6,553 nucleotides of DNA from Prevotellaceae bacterium. Its GTDB lineage: Bacteria > Bacteroidota > Bacteroidia > Bacteroidales > UBA932. The position numbers and the translations under genes are program-made. Positions 1-6,117 of the stretch are shown in pieces; positions within the stretch are counted from its first letter, which is position 1; the number at the start of each line of letters is the position of its first letter. Where the stretch lies: NCBI GenBank assembly GCA_031289895.1, contig JAITOP010000326.1, positions 1 to 6,553 on the forward strand, read 5' to 3'. The notes under the pieces are model-generated. The model had not been told where the DNA came from. It was given only the letters and a program-made list of their open reading frames with translations, and made no database searches.

Positions 1-137
1 AATGTTGATTGTCCTTCCATGATAATAATTTCAAAATCTTTATCTGTTTGGCATGATAACGATTCCAAAAATTCCTCAATCTCGTTAGGACGATTTACGA
101 CAGGAACTACTATTGAAAATTGTATTTTATTTTGCAT
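1..137 (-). CDS. Family 2 glycosyltransferase, N-terminal fragment (partial, runs off left edge)
   Basis: The first 45 codons of a protein starting with ATG at 137 and reading out of the window. The visible residues include FSIVVPVVNRPNEIEEFLES (7-26), then SLSCQTDKDFEIIIMEGQST. This is the opening of a GT-A fold family 2 glycosyltransferase: a first beta strand (SIVVPV), a helix carrying the LxSLxxQT pattern, and a second strand ending in the nucleotide-binding acidic motif. Here that motif reads EGQST, where family members commonly have DGxST or EDGS. GT2 enzymes transfer a sugar from a nucleotide-sugar donor, usually at the cytoplasmic face of the membrane. The start lies 40 bp after the serine hydrolase stop on the same strand, with no promoter-like element in between, so co-transcription with ugd is likely. 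Donor, acceptor and the catalytic region are outside the window. Confidence 0.78.
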   Translation of the reverse strand, partial: MQNKIQFSIVVPVVNRPNEIEEFLESLSCQTDKDFEIIIMEGQST

Positions 138-177
138 AAAAATTTTAACTATATTTGCCTGATTTAATATTAATTAA

Positions 178-1329
178 TTACTCTTTCTTTTTAAACACAT
201 CATACATTGCATTTACAACATCAGGTATTATTTTATCTTCGCCGTTTATTGGTGCGCTGCCGTTTGTTATCATTACAACGCCGAATTTTTTATTAGGATT
301 GAAAAACATTGCGCTTGTAAGTCCGTAAGCGCCGCCTGTGTGCCCGATAAGTGTGTCGCCTTTCACCAAATCGGTTGAAACCATAATTCCCAGTCCGTAC
401 GAACTTTTGCCGTTTGTTGGTTCAACTGGTGTAAACATTTGTTTTGCCGTTTCTTCGCTTATTATTTGCACTCCGTTGAGCAAACCGTAGTTCATCCTGC
501 AAAGCATCCATTTTGCCAAATTTACTGCCGATATTTTCATTCCTCCCGTTGGCGAAAATAATATTGCGTTTTTGCCAAGTGTGTAATTTTCAATTTCCGC
601 CGCACGGCTTTTGTACGCATCTTTCGATTCAATCCACGCTGAATCTTGCCATGTATAAATGTTTGCAAACTTTGTATTGTCCAGAGAATCAATGTTAAAT
701 CCGGCATCGTTGATGCCAAGCGGAAGTAAAATATTTTGCCGTATATAAACATCAAATCGCAAGCCCGAATGAATTTCGATAAGTGCGCCAAGCAGGTTGA
801 ATCCAAGATTGCAGTAATTGTATTTTTCGCCCGGAGCGTAATCCCAATAAGCGTTTCCGTAGTTTTTATTTATTTCGGGTTTCAGAATATCATAGTCAAA
901 ATATCCTTCGGCATCGCTGAGGCTTGATGTGTGCGAAAGCAGCATTTTGTATGTGATTTTCATATCCGGAAATTTCGGATTGCGAACGCTGTAACCGAGT
1001 GCGGCGCTAATATCGTCTTCGAGGTTGAATTTTCCTTGTTCGCACAGTTGCATTATCGCGGTGGATGTAAATGTTTTAGATATTGATGCGATGCGAAATA
1101 AATTGTCTTTCTCCGTCTGTTCCTGTGTTTCAATGTTTTTCACTCCAAATTCGTTTGAGTAAACAATTTTGTTGTCGTTAACTATAGCAACGGCAAGTCC
1201 CACATATTTGTATTTGTTCAATACGTTATTCAACGCCGTGTCGGCTTGTTGATTTTGATTTGTACTGCTACATCTTGTAAATAACAAGCAGCAGATAACT
1301 GTGATAATAAGAAGATTAATCTTTTTCAT
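178..1329 (-). CDS. Class C beta-lactamase-like serine hydrolase, predicted lipoprotein (peptidase S12 family)
   Basis: A 383-residue protein of the beta-lactamase/penicillin-binding-protein/esterase superfamily (PF00144 type). Residues 1-19 form a lipoprotein signal peptide (basic MKK, hydrophobic core) ending in LFTRC. Cys20 is the likely lipidated residue; the Arg just before it fits only a relaxed lipobox. No acidic surface-export signal follows Cys20 (SSTNQNQ), so a periplasm-facing anchor is more likely than surface display. Catalytic motifs are all present: SxxK as S82-I-S-K85 in FRIASISKTF, the second motif YxN as Y172-C-N174, and the KTG equivalent as H330-T-G-G333 in GHTGG. LLSHTSSL (130-137) is also typical of the family. 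Length is normal for single-domain members. The family includes D-aminopeptidases, carboxyl esterases and penicillin-binding proteins, so the true substrate cannot be read from sequence and antibiotic resistance should not be assumed. It lies between ugd and a glycosyltransferase, probably in one operon. The ATG at 1329 has only AT-rich sequence upstream, with no Shine-Dalgarno. Confidence 0.93.
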   Translation of the reverse strand: MKKINLLIITVICCLLFTRCSSTNQNQQADTALNNVLNKYKYVGLAVAIVNDNKIVYSNEFGVKNIETQEQTEKDNLFRIASISKTFTSTAIMQLCEQGKFNLEDDISAALGYSVRNPKFPDMKITYKMLLSHTSSLSDAEGYFDYDILKPEINKNYGNAYWDYAPGEKYNYCNLGFNLLGALIEIHSGLRFDVYIRQNILLPLGINDAGFNIDSLDNTKFANIYTWQDSAWIESKDAYKSRAAEIENYTLGKNAILFSPTGGMKISAVNLAKWMLCRMNYGLLNGVQIISEETAKQMFTPVEPTNGKSSYGLGIMVSTDLVKGDTLIGHTGGAYGLTSAMFFNPNKKFGVVMITNGSAPINGEDKIIPDVVNAMYDVFKKKE

Positions 1330-1362
1330 TTTGTGATATTTTTATTTGTTTTATTAAAAAAT

Positions 1363-2676
1363 TTATTGTCCGATTCCATAATACGTAAATCCCATTTCTG
1401 TAAGTTGCGCACGATTGTAAATATTTCGTCCATCAATAATTACGTATGTTTTCATTTGCGATTTTATTTGTTCCCAATTTGGGATGCGAAATTCTTTCCA
1501 TTCTGTTATAAGCAAAATCGCATCTGCATTTTTTGTTGTTTCAAGCATATTTGACGAATAACTTATTTTATCTCCAAAAAGTTGCTTAACTTCTTCGGAT
1601 GCAGCAAAATCATATACATTGACTTTGCATTTTGCCTTAACTAAAAGTTTAATTGTTTCAATAGATGGCGCTTCGCGAATGTCATCTGTTTGAGGCTTAA
1701 ATGATAATCCCCAAACGGCAATTGTTTTTCCTTGCAAATCGCCATTAAAATGCTGTTCAAGTTTTTTGAAAATAATTTTCTTTTGTTCATCATTTACTGA
1801 TTCAACTGCGTTCAAAACCTGCATGTTATATCCTTTTTCTTTTGCCGTTTGTATAAGTGCTTTTATATCTTTTGGAAAACACGAACCGCCGTAACCACAA
1901 CCCGAGTAAAGAAATTTTGAACCTATACGTATATCCGCTCCAATTCCTTGTCGCACCATATTTACGTTAGCACCAAGCAGTTCGCACAGATTTGCAATGT
2001 CGTTCATAAAACTTATGCGCGTTGCAAGCATCGAATTTGCTGCATATTTTGTCATTTCTGCCGACGCAATATCCATAAATATCATACGAAAATTATTTAT
2101 CATAAACGGATTATAAAGCTGAGTCATAAGTTTTTTTGCACGTTCCGAATCAACTCCAACCACAATTCTGTCGGGCTTTAAAAAATCGTTCACAGCATCG
2201 CCTTCTTTCAAAAATTCGGGATTTGATGCAACATCAAATTCAATATTTTTGTTGCGGGCGTTGAGTTCGGCAGAAATTGTTTGCTGCACTTTTTGCGCAG
2301 TTCCCACAGGCACAGTGCTTTTGGTTACAACAAGAAGATATTTTTCCAAATGTTTGCCTATCGTTTTTGCAACATCAACAATGTGCTGCAAATCGGCGCT
2401 GCCATCTTCCTGAGGCGGCGTGCCTACTGCGATAAACAAAATATCAATATCGTCAATACAATCGGCAAGTGCGGTGGTAAAATGCAGCCGTCCCGCTTCA
2501 ACATTGCGTTCTACGATTTCGTCAAGTCCGGGTTCGAATATAGGAATTATGCCTTTTTTCAGATTTTCTATTTTCTTGTGATTCACGTCTATACACGTAA
2601 CATTTGTTCCCATTTCGGCAAAACAACTTCCCGTAACCAGCCCCACATAACCTGTTCCAACAATTGCAATTTTCAT
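1363..2676 (-). CDS. ugd: UDP-glucose 6-dehydrogenase
   Basis: A 437-residue cytoplasmic enzyme that oxidises UDP-glucose to UDP-glucuronate with two NAD+, supplying a precursor for capsule, exopolysaccharide or other glycans. The N-terminal Rossmann domain opens with MKIAIVGTGYVGLVTGSCFA (NAD-binding GxGYVG at 7-12). VGTPPQEDGSAD (84-95), KSTVPVGT (119-126) and NPEFLKEGDA (152-161) are family signatures. The central helix region carries EMTKYAANS (207-215) with the conserved Lys210 and Asn214. The catalytic Cys266 is in GYGGSCFPKD (261-270). The C-terminal UDP-binding domain has GLSFKPQTDDIREAPS (323-338) and DGRN (415-418). Length is standard and no key residue is missing, so it should be active. 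GDP-mannose and UDP-ManNAc dehydrogenases share the fold, but the overall motif set best fits Ugd. It is the first gene of a leftward run with the serine hydrolase (33 bp away) and the glycosyltransferase. A promoter candidate sits 53 bp upstream of its ATG. Confidence 0.96.
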   Translation of the reverse strand: MKIAIVGTGYVGLVTGSCFAEMGTNVTCIDVNHKKIENLKKGIIPIFEPGLDEIVERNVEAGRLHFTTALADCIDDIDILFIAVGTPPQEDGSADLQHIVDVAKTIGKHLEKYLLVVTKSTVPVGTAQKVQQTISAELNARNKNIEFDVASNPEFLKEGDAVNDFLKPDRIVVGVDSERAKKLMTQLYNPFMINNFRMIFMDIASAEMTKYAANSMLATRISFMNDIANLCELLGANVNMVRQGIGADIRIGSKFLYSGCGYGGSCFPKDIKALIQTAKEKGYNMQVLNAVESVNDEQKKIIFKKLEQHFNGDLQGKTIAVWGLSFKPQTDDIREAPSIETIKLLVKAKCKVNVYDFAASEEVKQLFGDKISYSSNMLETTKNADAILLITEWKEFRIPNWEQIKSQMKTYVIIDGRNIYNRAQLTEMGFTYYGIGQ

Positions 2677-2728
2677 AATCTTTTTCCGTTTTTGTATAAA
2701 ATTTTAAACTTAATAATATAAATTTTTA

Positions 2729-2736
2729 CAAAGTTA
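2729..2736 (-). promoter_or_regulatory. Bacteroidota -7 promoter element for the ugd operon
   Basis: Read on the minus strand this is TAACTTTG, an exact match to the Bacteroidota sigma consensus TAnnTTTG. It lies 53 bp before the ugd start, implying a leader of roughly 45 nt. No convincing TTTG is seen at the -33 distance, so the assignment rests on the -7 element and its placement. Confidence 0.45.
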
Positions 2737-2888
2737 GAAAATAATTTGTTTTATATTTAGTTGTGTTCATTTTGAATAAAATTACAGATAGATATAATTA
2801 AAACAACAAATCGAATATAAAAGTGTTAAATTTGAAAGTTGTTTGCAAAAAATAAGGATAAAATGCTAATATTTCATTTTTTTGTTTG

Positions 2889-2896
2889 TATATTTG
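2889..2896 (+). promoter_or_regulatory. Bacteroidota -7 promoter element for the rloAB-type operon
   Basis: TATATTTG matches TAnnTTTG exactly and is followed by CAG, giving the 11-mer TATATTTGCAG that recurs at 4877-4887. It lies 19 bp before the ATG at 2916, so the leader would be only about 10-15 nt. It also argues against the upstream in-frame TTG at 2886, which would fall within or before the promoter. A TTTG at normal -33 spacing is not evident. Confidence 0.6.
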
Positions 2897-2915
2897 CAGT
2901 CTAATTACAAATAAT

Positions 2916-4226
2916 ATGATTATAAATTTTAGTGTTCAAAATTTTGGTTCGATAAAAGATAAGCAAACTTTATCTTTTGAGGCGGACAAGTCAACCCATC
3001 TTGAAGATTATTATGTGATAAACGAGAATGGTTTGCGATTATTAAAATTAGGTTTGATATACGGCGCAAATGCTTCGGGAAAAACGACAATTTTAAAAGC
3101 ACTTGATTTTTTACGAGATATTGTTTTAAAACCAAAAGATAAAAAAACAGAAGCATTTGATTTTAAGCCTTTTTTATTTGATACTAATACTCCAAATCAA
3201 AATACATTTTTTTCGATTGAGTTTTTTCAAAGGAAAATTCGTTATCTTTATGAAGTTGAATTAAATGAAAAGGCGATTGTTAAAGAAGAACTATATTTTT
3301 ACAATCCGAATAGAGCAAATGTCTTTAAACGGACAACTGATTTGGATAAACAATTTTCTGCAATTACCTTTGGCTCGAAAATAAAAGTTGATAAAGTATT
3401 TGAAAAGACATTAGTATCATATACTCTTTGGAACAATACTGTATTGGGTGGATTTCTTAAAACTAATATGGAATCGGAAGAGTTAAAAGATGTTACAGAT
3501 TGGTTTTCTCTCTACTTAAATCCGTTAATTTCACCGAAACTAAAACTTGACAATTACATTACATCTCTTATAGGTGAATCAAAAATAAAAAAGAGTACCA
3601 TTATTCAAGTGCTCAATAAAGCTGATTTTAATATTTCAGATATTTTAATTAGAGAAGTAGAAGAAGACTTATCCGATGAGTTTGTTAAATTTCTTGAAAA
3701 TCAAGCAAAAATTTCAAAAGACGAACTATCTGAATTAAAGAAGAAAGGGAAAGTAACCTCTTTAGATTTAAGTTTTGAACATACTATCTATAATGTAAAA
3801 TATAGTTTGCCATTGGATGAAGAATCAGCAGGAACACAGAGGTATTATGGATTAGCAGGAGTTTTATATATGTTAATTAAACAGTCGATGGCGTTTCCTA
3901 TTGATGAACTTGAAGCATCTTTGCATCCTGATTTGTTCATTCATTTTTTGTTGTCTTTTTTGGTAAATTCTAAAAACTCACAAATTATTGCAACAACTCA
4001 CAATAGAGAATTTTTTCAGGATAAAGATATTTTTAGAAAAGATGCAATTTGGATTACCGATAAACCGGAAAACGGAGCGACAGAACTATATTCTATTGCC
4101 GATTTTGACACTTCGGTAATCAGAGATACAAGCAATATTTACAATGCTTTTAATGTTGGAAAGTTAGGAGGCATCCCTAATTTAGGTGATTATTATATTG
4201 ATATGGACTATGATGAGGCAAAATAA
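2916..4226 (+). CDS. AAA15-family ATPase, RloA-type (ABC/SMC-like ATP-binding protein)
   Basis: A 436-residue soluble ATPase of the AAA15 (COG1106-like) group, related to the ATPases of OLD nucleases, PARIS AriA and Campylobacter RloA. It begins MIINFSVQNFGSIKD, the usual beta-strand opening of the group. Walker A is GANASGKT (50-57). A variable helical insert spans roughly 150-290. The ABC-type signature is ESAGTQ (303-308), Walker B is FPIDELEASLHP (327-338) with Asp330-Glu331, and the switch histidine is His362 in ATTHN. The tail has the GKLGGIPNLG pattern (415-424) seen in RloA-like proteins. No nuclease domain is fused to it, so any effector activity probably comes from the next gene. 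I chose ATG 2916 because the first conserved strand begins there and a promoter-like element lies immediately upstream. The gene overlaps the RloB-family gene by 14-17 nt, implying translational coupling. Sampled stretches are AT-richer than flanking genes. A role as sensor or motor in phage defence is inferred from family and neighbour. Confidence 0.88.
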   Translation: MIINFSVQNFGSIKDKQTLSFEADKSTHLEDYYVINENGLRLLKLGLIYGANASGKTTILKALDFLRDIVLKPKDKKTEAFDFKPFLFDTNTPNQNTFFSIEFFQRKIRYLYEVELNEKAIVKEELYFYNPNRANVFKRTTDLDKQFSAITFGSKIKVDKVFEKTLVSYTLWNNTVLGGFLKTNMESEELKDVTDWFSLYLNPLISPKLKLDNYITSLIGESKIKKSTIIQVLNKADFNISDILIREVEEDLSDEFVKFLENQAKISKDELSELKKKGKVTSLDLSFEHTIYNVKYSLPLDEESAGTQRYYGLAGVLYMLIKQSMAFPIDELEASLHPDLFIHFLLSFLVNSKNSQIIATTHNREFFQDKDIFRKDAIWITDKPENGATELYSIADFDTSVIRDTSNIYNAFNVGKLGGIPNLGDYYIDMDYDEAK

Positions 4227-4869
4227 ATTAGGCGGAAAAAACCAAAGTTTTGCATTTATTGTTGATGGTGAATGTGAGTATTTATACATACAAATGCTAC
4301 AGCAAAATGAAAAAGGCATAAAAATTGCTTTAAAACCTAAAATTTTGCAAAAGAAGAAATTATCCGAGCAGTACAAGTTGGTTACAGAATTAGTAAATTC
4401 AAAAAATTATGATAAAATTTTTTGGATAATTGATTTTGATGTTATTATTGAAAAAACAAGAGAAATCCAGCGAGGTAAAAAAACAGAGTTACAAGAGTTT
4501 AAAGAATATTATATGAAAATAAATAAAAATGATAAATTAAAAGAAAAAATTATCATTATTATCAATAATCCGTGTTTGGAATATTGGTTCTTGCTGCATT
4601 TTGAAACAACAACAAAATATTATGAGAACTGTGATAAAGTTGTGAGGCAACTGAAGAAACATAACCAACTTTCTGATTATGCAAAAACAAAAGATTTTTA
4701 TACAAAATACAGAAAAGATATTTATCTGAGATTAAAACCATTTCTTAACAATGCTATTGATAATGCAAACAGGCTGAATCCATTTGATTTTGAGAATGTT
4801 CAATCTGGGTTAAGCCAAATGCAATTATTTTTTGAAACAGATGAAATAAAAACGATGTTAAATAATTAG
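4210..4869 (+). CDS. rloB: RloB-family protein with TOPRIM-like motifs (putative effector nuclease)
   Basis: A protein of about 219 residues matching the RloB family (PF13707 type), whose members usually sit next to an AAA15 ATPase. The N-terminal strand SFAFIVDGECE (13-23) corresponds to the VEGxTE motif of TOPRIM-like domains, but the usual acidic Glu before Gly is Asp19 here. The second acidic motif is IFWIIDFD (70-77), giving the DxD pair Asp75/Asp77. The family hallmark NPCLEYWFLLHFE lies at 120-132. The C-terminal half is helical and rich in Lys and Asn. By analogy with AriB of PARIS and OLD proteins it may be a metal-dependent nuclease controlled by the ATPase; this is inference. The start could be ATG 4210 or 4213, both overlapping the ATPase stop; a GTG at 4186 would add eight hydrophobic residues and is less likely. 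The stop is followed within 10 bp by the promoter of the next gene, so the module seems to end here. Confidence 0.87.
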   Translation: MMRQNKLGGKNQSFAFIVDGECEYLYIQMLQQNEKGIKIALKPKILQKKKLSEQYKLVTELVNSKNYDKIFWIIDFDVIIEKTREIQRGKKTELQEFKEYYMKINKNDKLKEKIIIIINNPCLEYWFLLHFETTTKYYENCDKVVRQLKKHNQLSDYAKTKDFYTKYRKDIYLRLKPFLNNAIDNANRLNPFDFENVQSGLSQMQLFFETDEIKTMLNN

Positions 4870-4876
4870 GAGAGTT

Positions 4877-4884
4877 TATATTTG
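4877..4884 (+). promoter_or_regulatory. Bacteroidota -7 promoter element for the LuxE-like gene
   Basis: TATATTTG followed by CAG is identical over 11 bases to the element before the RloA-type ATPase. It begins 8 bp after the RloB stop and lies 24 bp before the ATG at 4909, giving a leader of about 20 nt. It suggests that the LuxE-like gene is transcribed independently of the RloAB pair, although read-through is possible because no terminator hairpin is seen. Confidence 0.6.
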
Positions 4885-4908
4885 CAGATTATATTGTAAT
4901 ACAAAAAA

Positions 4909-5889
4909 ATGAACAACGACAACAACATATTTTCAATACAAAACGAAGCAGAATTTTTAAAAATTTGCTTTGAAACATTTTTGTATCAGGCAGAGAATTG
5001 CAAGCCGTATTGTGAATGGATTAAATTATTAAATATCAATATAAAAGATATTAAAAAAATCGAAGAAATTCCGTTTTTGCCTATTGAATTATTTAAATCA
5101 AAAAGGGTTTATTGTTCCGATAAAAATGAAGAAATAATTTTTTCGAGCAGTAGCACAACGGGTATTGGTCAAAGTTTTCATTATGTTGAAAATGTTGAAT
5201 TATATGAAAAAAGTTTTACTTCGGCTTTTGGCTTTTTTTACGGAAATCCCGATAAATATTCGATTTTAGGATTGTTGCCATCATATTTGGAACGTTCAGG
5301 CTCATCGCTTATTTGTATGGTTGACAGCTTAATACGGCAAAGCGGCGGCAAGCATAGCGGTTTTTTTCTTCACAATCACGCTAAACTTTACGACACTCTT
5401 TGCGCTTTGAAAGCCGAAAAAACTCCAACAATTCTTATCGGCGTAACGTATGCTTTGCTTGATTTTGTTGAAAAATATTCAATTGATTTTTCCGATTTAA
5501 CGGTAATGGAAACGGGCGGCATGAAGGGTAGGAGAGAGGAAATTTCGCGCAACAAATTACATGAAATAATTTGTCGTAGTTTTGGAGTGCAACATATTCA
5601 TTCTGAGTATGGAATGACCGAACTTTTATCGCAGGCATATTCAAGCGGCGAAGGGAAATTTTTTTGTCCGTCATGGATGAAAATTCTTATTCGGGATATT
5701 TACAATCCGTTTAAAATTTTGCATAAAAACCAAAGCGGCGGAATAAATGTAATCGACTTGGCAAATCGCAATTCATGCTCGTTTATAGCCACCCAAGACT
5801 TAGGTAAAATCAACAACGACAGCAGTTTCGAAATTCTCGGACGCTTAACTGCAAGCGATATTCGCGGCTGTAATCTTTTGGTGCAATGA
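4909..5889 (+). CDS. LuxE-like acyl-protein synthetase (ANL adenylate-forming enzyme)
   Basis: A 326-residue cytoplasmic protein of the LuxE / acyl-protein synthetase family (PF04443 type). LuxE activates a fatty acid with ATP and transfers the acyl group to a cysteine of its own. The N-terminal helix region has the EEIPFLPIELFKS pattern (52-64). The phosphate-binding loop is SSSSTTGIGQSFHY (79-92). Further ANL motifs follow: METGGMKGRREEIS (200-213), SEYGMTELLSQAY (232-244, the YGxTE motif), TQDLGKI (295-301) and the hinge-like GRLTASDIRG (311-320). The protein ends shortly after the hinge, lacking the large C-terminal domain of acyl-CoA synthetases, as in LuxE. Cys321, six residues from the end, is placed like the acyl-accepting cysteine near the LuxE C-terminus. 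No LuxC reductase, luciferase or acyl carrier protein gene is visible, so bioluminescence is not implied. Similar Bacteroidota proteins are often annotated simply as acyl transferase. The substrate is unknown; lipid or glycan acylation is a guess. GC is visibly higher than in the RloAB genes. Confidence 0.85.
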   Translation: MNNDNNIFSIQNEAEFLKICFETFLYQAENCKPYCEWIKLLNINIKDIKKIEEIPFLPIELFKSKRVYCSDKNEEIIFSSSSTTGIGQSFHYVENVELYEKSFTSAFGFFYGNPDKYSILGLLPSYLERSGSSLICMVDSLIRQSGGKHSGFFLHNHAKLYDTLCALKAEKTPTILIGVTYALLDFVEKYSIDFSDLTVMETGGMKGRREEISRNKLHEIICRSFGVQHIHSEYGMTELLSQAYSSGEGKFFCPSWMKILIRDIYNPFKILHKNQSGGINVIDLANRNSCSFIATQDLGKINNDSSFEILGRLTASDIRGCNLLVQ

Positions 5890-6117
5890 TTTAATGTTAA
5901 ATTTAAAATAAAACATCATAATTATAAACGATAAATTATTAATATACAACGATATGATAAAATGTAATATTTAATTTTCTAAATAAATTTACTATATATT
6001 AGATAAATTTGTTATTTTTGCAAAAAACAATTCAAAAAAAATATATATATTTAGAGGTTTTTTAAATGGAAAATATTGTGAACATTGAATTAAAATAAAC
6101 TTAAAATAAGTAATACC
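5890..6117. other. AT-rich intergenic region with promoter and possible mini-ORF
   Basis: This 228-bp stretch has no recognisable gene or GC-rich terminator hairpin. It holds the promoter candidate at 6013-6020. Just upstream are two copies of ATAAATTT (5983-5990 and 6003-6010), exactly 20 bp apart. A ten-codon reading frame (6066-6098, MENIVNIELK) has AGAGG 8 nt upstream and would lie in the leader of the next gene. Base composition is so AT-rich that short repeats can arise by chance. Confidence 0.5.
6013..6020 (+). promoter_or_regulatory. Bacteroidota -7 promoter element for the restriction-type gene
   Basis: TATTTTTG matches TAnnTTTG and is followed by CAA, resembling the two TATATTTGCAG elements in this window. 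It is 97 bp before the ATG at 6118, so the transcript would have a long leader of about 90 nt containing the ten-codon frame at 6066-6098. No -33 TTTG at usual spacing is visible. Confidence 0.5.

Larger units (their letters stand above)
2677..2915. other. Divergent intergenic region between ugd and the RloA-type ATPase
   Basis: This 239-bp, very AT-rich stretch separates two divergently transcribed units. It holds a leftward promoter candidate (2729-2736) and a rightward one (2889-2896). A second rightward TAnnTTTG match, TAAATTTG, is at 2827-2834 and could be an alternative upstream promoter. A perfect 7-bp inverted repeat, AAACAAC at 2801-2807 and GTTGTTT at 2838-2844, flanks that second match. 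I see no RNA gene or credible small protein here. Confidence 0.6.

Noticed and set aside
150..157. TATATTTG on the plus strand as a promoter
   Set aside because: Genes around it are on the minus strand and no plus-strand gene follows, so it is a chance match.
513..927. Antisense and alternate-frame reading frames within the serine hydrolase gene
   Set aside because: They lack family resemblance and lie fully inside a gene with intact catalytic motifs in another frame.
1948..2721. Plus-strand reading frames opposite ugd, up to 146 codons
   Set aside because: Composition is rich in Cys, His and Phe typical of antisense shadow frames, with no recognisable domain; ugd is complete on the other strand.
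2886..2915. Upstream TTG start (2886) adding ten residues to the RloA-type ATPase
   Set aside because: It overlaps the promoter element at 2889-2896, and the conserved family N-terminus begins at the ATG at 2916.
4186..4209. GTG start at 4186 for the RloB gene
   Set aside because: It would add eight residues (MIIILIWT) not expected before the conserved strand; ATG codons at 4210 and 4213 are better and still overlap the ATPase stop.
4909..5889. Bioluminescence (lux) operon
   Set aside because: Only the LuxE-like gene is present; no luxC, luxD, luxA or luxB neighbours are visible and the family is widespread in non-luminous Bacteroidota.
5890..5960. Rho-independent terminator after the LuxE-like gene
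   Set aside because: Only short AT-only palindromes such as TTAAATTTAA are present, with no GC-containing stem followed by a T-run.
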